DNA from: Flavobacterium faecale
GTDB lineage: Bacteria > Bacteroidota > Bacteroidia > Flavobacteriales > Flavobacteriaceae
Assembly: GCF_003076455.1 (NCBI RefSeq)
Contig: NZ_CP020918.1
Span: 3,818,001 to 3,882,000 of the forward strand
Direction: 5' to 3'
DNA: 64,000 nucleotides
Program-made: the position numbers and the translations under genes
Part shown: in pieces, positions 27,852 through 35,744 of the stretch
Numbering within the stretch: position 1 is the stretch's first letter
Layout of the letters: each line of letters begins with the position of its first letter
The notes under the pieces: generated by a model
What the model was told of the DNA's origin: nothing
Database searches by the model: none
The model's input: only the letters and a program-made list of their open reading frames with translations

Positions 27852-29129
27852 ATGAAATATACATTCACATTAAAGCAACCAAATGCAGACAGCGAAACCT
27901 TAATATATTTTACTTGTTACTTTAATAAAGAAAATAAGAGGTTTATATTTTCTACAGGAGAAAGCATACACCCCGATAATTGGGATTTTGAAAATAAGTT
28001 TCCTTTTACCATTGGCAAGAAAAAATCAAAATTCGCTGAAAGTATCAAAATGCAATTAGATAGACATTCCAATTTATTTAATGAAACTGAAAGTTTGTAC
28101 AAACGAATTAAAGAAGATTTTACAAGTAAAACTTTGAGAAATGTATTTGATACAGAATTTAAAGTTGCTATAAAAGGTAAAAATATTTTCTTTGATGCTT
28201 ATGACGTTTTCATGGCTGAAAAAAAAGCATCGCTTCAATGGTCGGCAGGAACTGTAAAGAGATACAACAATATAAAAAATACCTTAAAGGAATTTGAAAC
28301 CGCTAAAAAGTACGAATTAACATTTAGCAGAATTGATTTAAACTTTTACGGAAAGTTTGCTAGTTACTGCATGGAAGACCGAAAACAAATAAACAATACC
28401 TATTTAAAGAATCTAGGTTTTTTTAAAACGTTTATGTTTTGGGCGGTAAAAAATAAATATACATACAATACAACTTTTGAAAATTTCAACCATGATGACA
28501 ATGGCAAATGTATAATTAAACCAACCTTAACAAAACAAATTGCCTTAACGATTGAAGACCTTAATAACTTAATGCAGTTTGAATTTAAAACGGCTAAACT
28601 TGAAAAAGTAAGAGATGTTTTTGTATTCCAATGTGTTACTGGAATGCGTTTTGGAGAAATAGCAACGATTACAAAAAGTAATGTAACAGAAAAGGACATT
28701 ATTCTAAAAGAAGAGAAAGACGAAGCTAAAGCACAACGAGAAATTCCATTAACAAATATTTCAAGATACATTTTAACAAAGTATGATTATCAACTACCAT
28801 TGATTACAAACCAGAAACAAAACGAATATATTAAGGATGTATTTGAAGAGATGAAATATTCTAAATTAGTACAAAAAGTTACAGTTAAAGGAAAAGACAG
28901 TATAAAAGTTGACATGAATTTTTACGACCGTATAAGCACGCACACCGCCCGACGCACATTTATAACTATGATGAAAAGAGAAGGTAAAAGCGATAAATTA
29001 ATTGCTTCAATGACTGGACATACAGACATGAAAACATTAAACGCATACTACCAAGTCGATGCTCCCGATAAACAGGAAGCAATGGACGAGGTTTTTAATA
29101 TTGAAATCCCGTTGCGTAAAGCAAAATAA
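27852..29129 (+). CDS. Tyrosine recombinase (integrase) of the element
   Basis: A 425-residue site-specific recombinase of the Bacteroidota type. It has an N-terminal arm-binding domain (FTLKQPNADSETLIYFTCYF, FSTGESIHPDNWDFENK), a SAM-like core-binding domain (about 115-215) and a C-terminal catalytic domain. The catalytic set is complete: Arg266 in TGMRFGEIATI, His364 and Arg367 in HTARRTF, His390 in MTGHTDM, and Tyr399 or Tyr400 in NAYYQ. The start ATG follows the paired TTGTTACCTA repeat directly, so binding of its own product to this arm site could regulate its expression. It is the first gene of the element and integrates it at the tRNA-Arg 3' end. Confidence 0.96.
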   Translation: MKYTFTLKQPNADSETLIYFTCYFNKENKRFIFSTGESIHPDNWDFENKFPFTIGKKKSKFAESIKMQLDRHSNLFNETESLYKRIKEDFTSKTLRNVFDTEFKVAIKGKNIFFDAYDVFMAEKKASLQWSAGTVKRYNNIKNTLKEFETAKKYELTFSRIDLNFYGKFASYCMEDRKQINNTYLKNLGFFKTFMFWAVKNKYTYNTTFENFNHDDNGKCIIKPTLTKQIALTIEDLNNLMQFEFKTAKLEKVRDVFVFQCVTGMRFGEIATITKSNVTEKDIILKEEKDEAKAQREIPLTNISRYILTKYDYQLPLITNQKQNEYIKDVFEEMKYSKLVQKVTVKGKDSIKVDMNFYDRISTHTARRTFITMMKREGKSDKLIASMTGHTDMKTLNAYYQVDAPDKQEAMDEVFNIEIPLRKAK

Positions 29130-29142
29130 AACGACAAAAAAT

Positions 29143-30315
29143 ATGGAGTTAAATTCCTTTATAGAAAAGTATAGAATTACAAAATGGGATTCTTACAACG
29201 ACACAAGTGAAAAAATAATTGACGTAAAAGAAAAAATTAATCATTGGGTAAACTTGGTTTTAGAATACAATAAAGATTTTCTTTTTTTAGACATAAAAAA
29301 CCGCATGATTGCATCCCTAAGCGATGAATTGATTTTTACCAATGAAGATAGTTCTTTTATGTTTGGTTACAAATTTGACCATTATTGCGAACAAAAAATA
29401 ATTTTCCATCGCAAGCAGTTAGACCTATTAGGTAATTTAGAAGTTATTCCTCAACAAAAAGAAATTAAAAAAGACACAAAATTTGTTATTAATATTTTTG
29501 AAAATTCAGAAGTAAGAGAAACAAGCGATTATATAAATATTAAGAATCTAATTGAAAGTAACGGTTCTTTCATTTATGATAATGTAAAAATTTACACCCC
29601 TGAATTAGGTTACTTTTTTTATAAAAAATCTTTAACGGCTTACGATTGTGATAAAAAAGAAGATACTTTGATAGCTGGAATAGACTATTTAGACACCTAT
29701 ATTAAAGCATATAAAGAAGGTGAACAGTTTTTTGAAATTGAATACAAACCTTCAACAAATATATTGTACGGTGAAAACGCAAATAGTTATGTAGAAAACA
29801 TTCACAATAATTATTTCCATGTAAATCATTATGGAGCGAATGAAGGATGGAACTTTGTTAAAAATAGTTACTCATTAACAATAAAACATGAAATAATTTC
29901 TCAATTTGGTTATTATGCTGGTATCGTTAATAAAGTAGATGAATTGGTAGAAAAACATTTTACAATATTTAAAAAGTTTGACAAATGCGAGCATAATATT
30001 GATTTGCATTCTGAAAACAAACTAAAGATAAAGCAAATTGCTTTAAAATTAGTTTACGAAAATGTAACAGTAACTAAAGAAAACTCAAATGAAATTATAA
30101 AAAAATATGGTCATAATTCAGGTCATAAATTAAAGTTAGAATATGATAAATTTTTCAGGACAGTTGATAGAACTGCAGACCCCGACATTAGTCCGAAAGT
30201 ACTTAAGAATAAGATTGAATTATTTGAAAGTGTAATTGATTTACTTGAAGATAAATACAAACAAAAAGCAATAGATGAATGCAAAACCCTTAAATTACAT
30301 TTATCTAAATATTAG
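29143..30315 (+). CDS. Unknown 390-aa protein of the integrative element
   Basis: It starts 13 bp after the integrase stop at ATG 29143 (MELNSFIEKYRITKWD). There is no signal peptide or membrane segment; it is rich in Lys, Glu, Asn and aromatic residues. The C-terminal about 95 residues (IKQIALKLVYENVTVTKENSNEIIKKYGHNSG, then KLEYDKFFRTVDRTAD and KNKIELFESVIDLLEDKY) resemble a segment I know from proteins encoded near integrases in Bacteroidota elements. They share a YGHNSG motif followed by a Lys-rich helix, but have no assigned function. The N-terminal 290 residues look unlike anything I recognise. It could be a cargo, regulatory or interference protein; no function should be assumed. Confidence 0.8.
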   Translation: MELNSFIEKYRITKWDSYNDTSEKIIDVKEKINHWVNLVLEYNKDFLFLDIKNRMIASLSDELIFTNEDSSFMFGYKFDHYCEQKIIFHRKQLDLLGNLEVIPQQKEIKKDTKFVINIFENSEVRETSDYINIKNLIESNGSFIYDNVKIYTPELGYFFYKKSLTAYDCDKKEDTLIAGIDYLDTYIKAYKEGEQFFEIEYKPSTNILYGENANSYVENIHNNYFHVNHYGANEGWNFVKNSYSLTIKHEIISQFGYYAGIVNKVDELVEKHFTIFKKFDKCEHNIDLHSENKLKIKQIALKLVYENVTVTKENSNEIIKKYGHNSGHKLKLEYDKFFRTVDRTADPDISPKVLKNKIELFESVIDLLEDKYKQKAIDECKTLKLHLSKY

Positions 30316-30331
30316 ATAGTTACAAGTTAAC

Positions 30332-30408
30332 AACTGGTTACAACCAGTTACCAAATACCATAAAATCAAACATTTGTATCAGATAATAACAATTAAATCT
30401 GATACAAA
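30332..30408 (+). promoter_or_regulatory. Regulatory region with two dyads before the HTH gene
   Basis: AACTGGT-TACA-ACCAGTT (30332-30349) is a perfect 7-bp dyad. TTTGTATCAGAT (30373-30384) and its exact 12-bp complement ATCTGATACAAA (30397-30408) are separated by 12 bp and end on the base before the ATG. The second could be an operator for the HTH protein or an RNA hairpin holding the start codon. Confidence 0.75.
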
Positions 30409-30678
30409 ATGAACAATCCATTTGCAACACTCGAAGCACGTTTGCTTAACATCGAAAACTTACTACTCGATTTAAAGCACCCATTACAACAAACTGAAAC
30501 CAAACTACATTCAGTTAAGTCACTAGCCGAATACGTAGGAGTTTCTGAACTCTCAATTCGTAACTACATAAAGGAGGGAAAAATTAAAGCCAAACAAATA
30601 GGGCGAAGAATTTTTATTGATGAAAAGCAGTTTGAAGCTGGTTTAAGCGAAGTTAAATCTTTAAAATATAAAAGATAA
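30409..30678 (+). CDS. Excisionase-like helix-turn-helix protein
   Basis: An 89-residue protein. The N-terminal half is a short coiled coil (LEARLLNIENLLLDLKH). The C-terminal half is a MerR/excisionase-type HTH_17 domain: SVKSLAEYVGVSELSIRNYIKEGKIKAKQIGRRIFIDEKQFEAGL. This form is standard for Bacteroidota element excisionases and regulators placed downstream of the integrase. A perfect 12-bp inverted repeat abuts its start codon and may be its own operator. Its stop overlaps the next start by one base (TAATG), which indicates translational coupling in the replication operon. Confidence 0.88.
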   Translation: MNNPFATLEARLLNIENLLLDLKHPLQQTETKLHSVKSLAEYVGVSELSIRNYIKEGKIKAKQIGRRIFIDEKQFEAGLSEVKSLKYKR

Positions 30679-31031
30679 TGAAAGCGAACAACCCTTCAAA
30701 AACTGCCCGCCTTCAAGAAAGACAAAGTTACATAAATTTCTACCGTAAAGAAGTTTTAAAGTATCATGAAATTTCATTTTCTCAATTCATTAAAAAGCCA
30801 CAAGAAAGACGTTTATTTCTAGCCTTGCAGGTAATTCCAGCAACAGCCAAAGTTGTTTCTATTGCCTTTAAAATCCCAATAGAAAGCCAATGCAGGAGGA
30901 AACGCAAACTTGAAGATAAAGGACTTTTGCAAGTATCAAAGAAACGTTCAATTTGTCCAATTACAAAACACTATGCCAATTTATTGACTACTAATAAAGA
31001 ATTATTTAACTCAAAATATTTTTCTTTATGA
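30678..31031 (+). CDS. Unknown 117-aa protein, possibly winged-helix, of the element
   Basis: A basic protein without signal peptide or membrane segments. The middle part (ERRLFLALQVIPATAKVVSIAFKIPIESQCRRKRKLEDKGLLQVSKKRSICPITKHYANLLTTN) has the order of a winged HTH with a dispensable wing, as in MarR-like regulators or replication initiator fragments. I cannot assign a family. It overlaps the upstream HTH gene by 1 bp and the downstream ATPase by 4 bp (ATGA), so it belongs to the same operon. A role in DNA binding at the repeats near 30.37 or 32.2 kb is possible but only a guess. Confidence 0.72.
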   Translation: MKANNPSKTARLQERQSYINFYRKEVLKYHEISFSQFIKKPQERRLFLALQVIPATAKVVSIAFKIPIESQCRRKRKLEDKGLLQVSKKRSICPITKHYANLLTTNKELFNSKYFSL

Positions 31032-32149
31032 GTGATTCAATTAAGAACAACGGCAAAGAAATGAGTAAGGCTATTGATGAAGCCTTTTTAATACCTAATA
31101 AGAATTTGAATTTATGGGAAACAAAATATAAAATTGATGTATTAGAAAAAATACCACCTCCCGAAATAGCTTTTAGTTTATTCAATACTGAAACTCAAAA
31201 AAATGACATTTTGGGAACGCTTGGAAATTTTAGCGTAATTATTGGAAAGGCAAAGGCTGGAAAGTCTTTTTATATTAATACTGTATTAAGTGCGGTTGTA
31301 AGCAGTTCTTTAATATTAGAACGCATAAAAGGACATTTACCGCACGATAAAAATGTAGTAATCTATATTGATACGGAACAAGGAAAGTACCACGTACAGA
31401 AAGCCGTTAAGCGTATTTGCACACAGATAGACCAAGAGAACCCTATAAATTTACACGTTTATTATTTAAGACCATTAACCCCAGCCGAAAGACTGGATTT
31501 TATCGAGCATATAATTTACGTTACTAAAAATTTAGGCTTTTTAGTGATTGACGGAATTAAGGATTTAGTAACCTCAATCAATGATGAAGAACAAGCCACA
31601 AATATAGCTTCTAAGCTATTGAAATGGAGCGAAGACCTTAATATACATATTACTACTGTATTGCATCAAAATAAATCAGATACAAACGCACGTGGACATA
31701 TTGGAACAGAGTTAACAAATAAGGCAGAAACCGTTTTGGAAGTTGCAAAAAGTGAAAGCGACAAAAGTATTACAATTGTTACACCTCTACAATGTAGAAA
31801 CATTGAGCCACAAGTTTTTGCCTTTGAAATTAATGAGTTTGGTATTCCAATAATTGCAGAAAATTTTGAATTAAGGACAGAAACCAAACAAAAAAAGTTT
31901 GATGTAACCGATTTGGAAGACTTCAAAAAGTATCAATTATTAACGGAGGTTTTTAGTAATGGAGAAAGTTTTGGTTATAAAGAACTTGAAACTCAATTAA
32001 AATTAGCTTCAAAGAAACAGTTAAGCAAAGAACTTGGTACAAATGCTATTACTTCATTAATCACATATTGCAAAAATAATAGTTGGTTACTTCAAGAAAG
32101 AGCAAAAGCACCCTACACAATTGGAACGTTTCAAGAAGATGAAATTTAA
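31028..32149 (+). CDS. RecA-like replicative ATPase (RepA/AAA_25 type)
   Basis: A 373-residue P-loop ATPase. Walker A is VIIGKAKAGKS near residue 75, a second conserved strand is KNVVIYIDTEQGKYHVQKA, and Walker B-like LGFLVIDGIKDLV is near residue 175. The Gln or His sensor segment IHITTVLHQNKSDTNARGHIGTELTNKAE is also present. This is the pattern of RepA-type hexameric helicases and AAA_25 proteins on plasmids and phages. It overlaps the previous gene by 4 bp and is followed by an iteron-like region and a primase-like gene. It is therefore probably the helicase or helicase-loader of an autonomous replication module. The C-terminal 100 residues may be a winged HTH. Confidence 0.85.
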   Translation: MSDSIKNNGKEMSKAIDEAFLIPNKNLNLWETKYKIDVLEKIPPPEIAFSLFNTETQKNDILGTLGNFSVIIGKAKAGKSFYINTVLSAVVSSSLILERIKGHLPHDKNVVIYIDTEQGKYHVQKAVKRICTQIDQENPINLHVYYLRPLTPAERLDFIEHIIYVTKNLGFLVIDGIKDLVTSINDEEQATNIASKLLKWSEDLNIHITTVLHQNKSDTNARGHIGTELTNKAETVLEVAKSESDKSITIVTPLQCRNIEPQVFAFEINEFGIPIIAENFELRTETKQKKFDVTDLEDFKKYQLLTEVFSNGESFGYKELETQLKLASKKQLSKELGTNAITSLITYCKNNSWLLQERAKAPYTIGTFQEDEI

Positions 32150-32151
32150 CC

Positions 32152-32279
32152 TATCACTTTAATTTGAAGTTAATTTTTATTTCCTATCACTTTACTTTAA
32201 GCGTATATATACGCTTATAAAGTGATAAAGTGATGATAAAGCTTTAAATAAAGTGTTTTAAAGTGATAAAGTGATGATA
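32152..32279. repeat. Iteron-type origin candidate of the element
   Basis: The decamer TAAAGTGATA or its complement TATCACTTTA lies at 32152, 32185 and 32218, exactly 33 bp apart, the third inverted. Identical 21-bp blocks start at 32218 and 32259, each holding two overlapping AAAGTGAT copies. Between the second and third decamer is the perfect 18-bp palindrome AAGCGTATATATACGCTT (32199-32216). The array separates the ATPase gene from the primase-like gene and runs through the latter's start codon. Confidence 0.8.
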
Positions 32280-33158
32280 CAGTATAAATACAGTTTAGAT
32301 AAAAGTAGCAGGAAATCCCTTTGTCCTAAATGCAATAAACGAACATTTGTTAAATACATTGAAACTGAAACCAATAGTTATTTGAGTGATGAGTTTGGGA
32401 GGTGCGACCGTGAAACAGAGTGCCAATATTGGGCAACCCCCGAAAAGGAAAATAATATAGTATTTGAAAAAAAACACATACCAGCACCAAAACCAAGTTT
32501 TCACAATTTAGAGTTATTGGATAAAATGTACACTAATGAAAAACAACAAAACAACTTTTCTTTATTTCTTGAAACCATTTTTACACGTGAAGAAGTATTT
32601 GAAGCCGAACAAAAATATTTTATAACTTCAAGTAATCACTTTAAAGGAGGTGCAACAATCTTTTGGCAAATAGATAATTTAGAACGTTTACACGCTGGAA
32701 AAATATTGCAGTATGACAAAGTAACTGGTAAACGAATAAAGACAGCAGAGGGTAAAGGATTGATTAATTGGGTGCATTCTGTTTTGAAGTTAGAGAACTT
32801 TAATTTGAAACAATCGTTGTTTGGTTTACACTTAATAGCTGAAACAAACCAAAAGACTATTGCAATAGTAGAAGCAGAAAAAACAGCCGTAATAATGAGC
32901 ATTTTTAAACCTCAATATATTTGGTTAGCAACTGGAAGTAAAAGCGGTTTTAAATATGATTTATTGAAGCCTATAAAAGACTTTAATATTATTGGGTTTC
33001 CTGATAAGTCAGAGTTTGAAGATTGGAACACAAAATCAATAGAATTAAACAAAGTAGGTTTTAAAATTAAGGTTAACGATTGGTTAGAAAAAACAGATTA
33101 CCCAAAAGGAAGTGATTTTGCAGATGTTTTAATAAATGAAACAAAAAATAGTAAATAA
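32274..33158 (+). CDS. Primase-like protein with zinc ribbon and TOPRIM-type segment (DUF6371-like)
   Basis: A 294-residue protein from ATG 32274 (a GTG at 32271 is an alternative). The N-terminus has a zinc-binding arrangement CPKCNKRTFVKYIE followed by CDRETECQYW. The C-terminal half holds TOPRIM-like motifs: IAIVEAEKTAVIMSIF (acidic Glu) and a downstream FNIIGFPDKSEFEDWN with Asp residues. This matches the primase-like proteins annotated DUF6371 in Bacteroidota mobile elements. In the family plan it would make RNA primers for the adjacent ATPase/helicase. Its start codon lies inside the last iteron repeat, so binding there would also affect its expression. Confidence 0.8.
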   Translation: MIQYKYSLDKSSRKSLCPKCNKRTFVKYIETETNSYLSDEFGRCDRETECQYWATPEKENNIVFEKKHIPAPKPSFHNLELLDKMYTNEKQQNNFSLFLETIFTREEVFEAEQKYFITSSNHFKGGATIFWQIDNLERLHAGKILQYDKVTGKRIKTAEGKGLINWVHSVLKLENFNLKQSLFGLHLIAETNQKTIAIVEAEKTAVIMSIFKPQYIWLATGSKSGFKYDLLKPIKDFNIIGFPDKSEFEDWNTKSIELNKVGFKIKVNDWLEKTDYPKGSDFADVLINETKNSK

Positions 33159-33177
33159 CAATCAAAATACAATTATA

Positions 33178-33465
33178 ATGGCAGGATTTAAAGGAACAAG
33201 AAACGAAAACGGAAGACCAAAAGGAACACCTAATAAGAATACGGCACAAATTAGAGATAGTTTTCAATTATTAGTAGAAAGCAATATTTCAAAGTTAAAA
33301 GAAGACATTGACAAACTAGAACCTAAAGACAGAATTAGAACAATAATTGATTTAGCAAAATTCGTACTACCTACTTTAAAGGCAATCGAATATAATGACA
33401 GTATAGACGAGAGTAGATTTAAACCAGTTACTATAAATATTATACAGCCAAAAGATGACAATTAA
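33178..33465 (+). CDS. Small unknown protein with GRPKGTPNK motif
   Basis: A 95-residue protein taken from ATG 33178 (MAGFKGTRNENGRPKGTPNKNT), since the upstream extension is unlike relatives. The N-terminal GRPKGTPNK is a short AT-hook-like DNA-binding motif common in phage and plasmid small proteins, some annotated DUF5681-like. The rest is predicted helical (IRDSFQLLVESNISKLKEDIDKLEPKDRIRTIIDLAKFVLPTLKAIEYN). It lies 19 bp after the primase-like gene and overlaps the next gene by 11 bp. Similar proteins may act as small terminase-like or accessory DNA-binding factors; function is not known. Confidence 0.75.
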   Translation: MAGFKGTRNENGRPKGTPNKNTAQIRDSFQLLVESNISKLKEDIDKLEPKDRIRTIIDLAKFVLPTLKAIEYNDSIDESRFKPVTINIIQPKDDN

Positions 33466-33742
33466 CAATTATGATGAGTTGGTTCTATTTGCAGAAAGCA
33501 ACAAACTAACAAACGAACAATTAGCCGAATTAATAAAAATCTGTCTAGGAATATTCACTATTATTGAGTATGAAAGCAATGTTTTATTGGATTTAAAAGA
33601 ATATTGGTTCAAGTTTGGACATTTAGCCAAAAATGAAAGACCTATGTTTTTATTTCAAACCCAAAGAGATTTTAATATAAATGACATCTACAAAATCCCC
33701 GAACTAAAAGAGATAATCGATAAATTAGAAGAAGATTACTAA
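33455..33742 (+). CDS. Unknown 95-aa acidic protein of the element
   Basis: It overlaps the GRPKGTPNK protein gene by 11 bp and ends at a terminator. The product is acidic and helical (LVLFAESNKLTNEQLAELIKICLGIFTIIEYESNVLLDLKEYWFKFGHLAKNERPMF). I recognise no family, signal or membrane segment. Being the last gene of the module and immediately inside the right border, it could be a cargo or control gene; nothing more can be said. Confidence 0.68.
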   Translation: MTINNYDELVLFAESNKLTNEQLAELIKICLGIFTIIEYESNVLLDLKEYWFKFGHLAKNERPMFLFQTQRDFNINDIYKIPELKEIIDKLEEDY

Positions 33743-33767
33743 CCTTTCAGAAATGAGAGGTTTTTTT
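33741..33767 (+). terminator. Terminator of the element operon
   Basis: AACCTTTC pairs with GAGAGGTT (one G-U), loop AGAAAT, followed by T7. It starts within the stop codon of the last gene. Confidence 0.88.
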
Positions 33768-33796
33768 ATGGTCAAAATAGTTATTAACAACTCGTT

Positions 33797-33818
33797 TTGT
33801 TACCTAAATTGTAACCTA
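33797..33818. repeat. Right arm-type repeat of the recombinase
   Basis: Same 22-bp sequence as at 27829-27850 with one mismatch (second unit TTGTAACCTA). It lies 43 bp inside the attR core, in the same orientation as the left copy. Confidence 0.75.
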
Positions 33819-33824
33819 AAAATA

Positions 33825-33859
33825 AAAACCCTTGTAAATCAGCGACTTACAAGGGTTTT
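33825..33859 (-). terminator. Element-supplied terminator for tRNA-Arg
   Basis: A perfect 13-bp stem (AAAACCCTTGTAA and complement) with a 9-nt loop. On the minus strand it follows the tRNA end by 2 bp and continues into a T-rich run. It is inside the element, so it replaces the original terminator now found at 27667-27693. Confidence 0.88.
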
Positions 33860-33861
33860 AG

Positions 33862-33935
<74 letters not shown>

Positions 33936-33954
33936 ATTTTTTTTGTAACTTTCA

Positions 33955-34006
33955 GGACCGTCCCGATTCGTAATCGGGATGCTCTATCCAGCTGAGCTAT
34001 GCTTCC
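33955..34006 (-). pseudogene. 3'-truncated tRNA-Arg (anticodon ACG) remnant
   Basis: The acceptor 5' strand GGAAGCA, D-arm GCTCAGCTGGATAGAGC and anticodon arm CCCGA-TTACGAA-TCGGG are perfect. After the variable loop (ACGGTC) the T-arm and 3' acceptor strand are missing, and sequence runs straight into the next tRNA. It cannot fold as a full tRNA. Confidence 0.85.
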
Positions 34007-34045
34007 ATTTTTCTTTTAAAACTTAAATGGAAAAAGTTTTTACTG

Positions 34046-34120
34046 TCGGGGTGGCAGGATTCGAACCTGCGGCCTCCTGCTCCCAAAGCAGGCGCGATAA
34101 CCGAGCTACGCTACACCCCG
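34046..34120 (-). tRNA. tRNA-Pro (anticodon TGG)
   Basis: Acceptor CGGGGTG/CACCCCG, anticodon arm CCTGC-TTTGGGA-GCAGG and T-arm GCAGGTTCGAATCCTGC are all paired. CCA is not encoded. It is the second gene in the minus-strand tRNA operon. Confidence 0.95.
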
Positions 34121-34167
34121 TAACAATATTTTCAATAATAATTTTAAAACCTAAGCTTTAAAATCTG

Positions 34168-34251
34168 CGGAGGGACAGGGACTCGAACCCTGGCACCGGT
34201 TACCCGATGACAGTTTAGCAAACTGCTCCATTACCACTCTGGCACCCCTCC
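34168..34251 (-). tRNA. tRNA-Ser (anticodon GCT)
   Basis: A class II tRNA with a long variable arm. Acceptor GGAGGGG/TCCCTCC, anticodon arm GCAGT-TTGCTAA-ACTGT and T-arm CAGGGTTCGAGTCCCTG are paired. It is the first gene of the operon. Confidence 0.95.
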
Positions 34252-34285
34252 TAAGCTCAGAAAAACTTGTTTCGTTTTGCGGTTG

Positions 34286-34316
34286 CAAATTTAAGACATC
34301 TTTACGTTTCCCACAA
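34286..34316 (-). promoter_or_regulatory. Promoter of the tRNA operon
   Basis: On the minus strand TTG (34314-34316), 20 bp spacer, then TAAATTTG (34286-34293), which fits the Bacteroidota -33/-7 pattern. It is 35 bp before tRNA-Ser. Confidence 0.7.
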
Positions 34317-34496
34317 GTATTTTGGCGCTTTTTTTAAAAGTTTTTTAATAATAATTACAAAACCATTCACTATCAAATATATAGACATTACTTTTTTTAA
34401 AAAAAATTTTCACAATACTACAATCCCTAAATCAAAACCAAAAAATTGTCTAAAAAACAGTAAATTTGCTTTACTAATTCAAAAAACCAAACAAGT

Positions 34497-35675
34497 ATGA
34501 AGTCAAGAATAGTGATTGTATCGGCAGTTCGAACTCCAATAGGTAGTTTCATGGGAGGCCTGTCCTCTATTCCAGCACCCGAACTAGGGGCAATAGCAAT
34601 CAAAGGCGCATTAGCCAAAATTAATTTAGATCCTACATTAGTTGACGAAGTCTATATGGGCCAAGTCGTTCAAGCAGGCGCAGGACAAGCACCCGCAAGA
34701 CAAGCCGCAATTTTAGCAGGATTACCTGCAACCGTTCCTTGTACAACCGTAAACAAAGTATGTGCCTCAGGAATGAAAGCTGTTATGTTTGCTGCACAAT
34801 CCATTGCTTGCGGAGACGCAGAAATAGTAGTAGCTGGCGGAATGGAAAACATGAGCCTAATTCCGCACTATGCACATCTACGTAACGCCACCAAATTTGG
34901 TCCGGCTACCTTTGTTGACGGAATGCAGAAAGATGGCCTTACAGACGCTTACGACAATCAAGCGATGGGAGTATGTGCTGACTTATGCGCTACAGAATAC
35001 CAAATTAGTCGTGAAGACCAAGATGCATACGCAATCGAATCCTACACGCGCTCTGCTACCGCATGGGCAAACGGAAAATTTGATAACGAAATCGTTCCTG
35101 TTGCTGTAAAACAACGCAAGGGTGACCCTATAATCATTACCAAGGACGAAGAATTCTCAAACGTAATGCTCGAAAAAATTCCGTCACTAAGAGCCGTTTT
35201 CACGCCTGATGGAACCGTAACAGCAGCCAATGCATCAACAATCAACGACGGAGCCGCTGCATTAATTTTAATGACAGAAGAAAAAGCAGCAAGTTTAGGA
35301 ATCACTCCTCTAGCCTATATTAATGGTTATGCAGATGCGGCCCAAGAGCCAAAATGGTTTACAACAAGCCCTGCCAAAGCATTACCAAAAGCATTGGCCA
35401 AAGCAGGAATTACCCAAGACCAAGTAGATTTTTTTGAATTTAACGAAGCTTTTGCAGTCGTAGGACTAGCCAATGCCAAAATTTTAGGAATTGACACCAA
35501 GCAAGTAAATATCAACGGAGGTGCCGTTTCTCTAGGTCATCCACTAGGTTGTTCTGGTGCTCGAATTCTAGTAACATTACTAAATGTCTTAGAGCAAAAT
35601 AAAGGTAAAATTGGTGCCGCTGCTATTTGTAACGGTGGTGGAGGTGCATCAGCAATGGTGATCGAAAAAATTTAA
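34497..35675 (+). CDS. Acetyl-CoA C-acetyltransferase (thiolase)
   Basis: A 392-residue biosynthetic or degradative thiolase interconverting two acetyl-CoA and acetoacetyl-CoA. The nucleophile Cys89 is in NKVCASGMKAVM, the His loop is GGAVSLGHPLGCSGAR, and the second Cys is in CNGGGGASAMVIE. N-terminus SRIVIVSAVRTPIGSFMGGL is typical. Full length for the family. It stands alone on the plus strand, with a hairpin after it, so the pathway (ketone body, fatty acid or amino acid degradation) cannot be told from context. Confidence 0.95.
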   Translation: MKSRIVIVSAVRTPIGSFMGGLSSIPAPELGAIAIKGALAKINLDPTLVDEVYMGQVVQAGAGQAPARQAAILAGLPATVPCTTVNKVCASGMKAVMFAAQSIACGDAEIVVAGGMENMSLIPHYAHLRNATKFGPATFVDGMQKDGLTDAYDNQAMGVCADLCATEYQISREDQDAYAIESYTRSATAWANGKFDNEIVPVAVKQRKGDPIIITKDEEFSNVMLEKIPSLRAVFTPDGTVTAANASTINDGAAALILMTEEKAASLGITPLAYINGYADAAQEPKWFTTSPAKALPKALAKAGITQDQVDFFEFNEAFAVVGLANAKILGIDTKQVNINGGAVSLGHPLGCSGARILVTLLNVLEQNKGKIGAAAICNGGGGASAMVIEKI

Positions 35676-35688
35676 ATAAAAATTAGTA

Positions 35689-35720
35689 CTACCGCTTTTT
35701 CGAACAACAAAAAGCGGTAG
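35689..35720 (+). terminator. Hairpin after the thiolase gene
   Basis: CTACCGCTTTTT pairs perfectly with AAAAAGCGGTAG (12 bp, 8-nt loop). The downstream T tract is absent, so termination may be partial and read through into the NlpC/P60 gene. Confidence 0.65.
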
Positions 35721-35744
35721 CATTCAACTTATAAATTACAGTAC

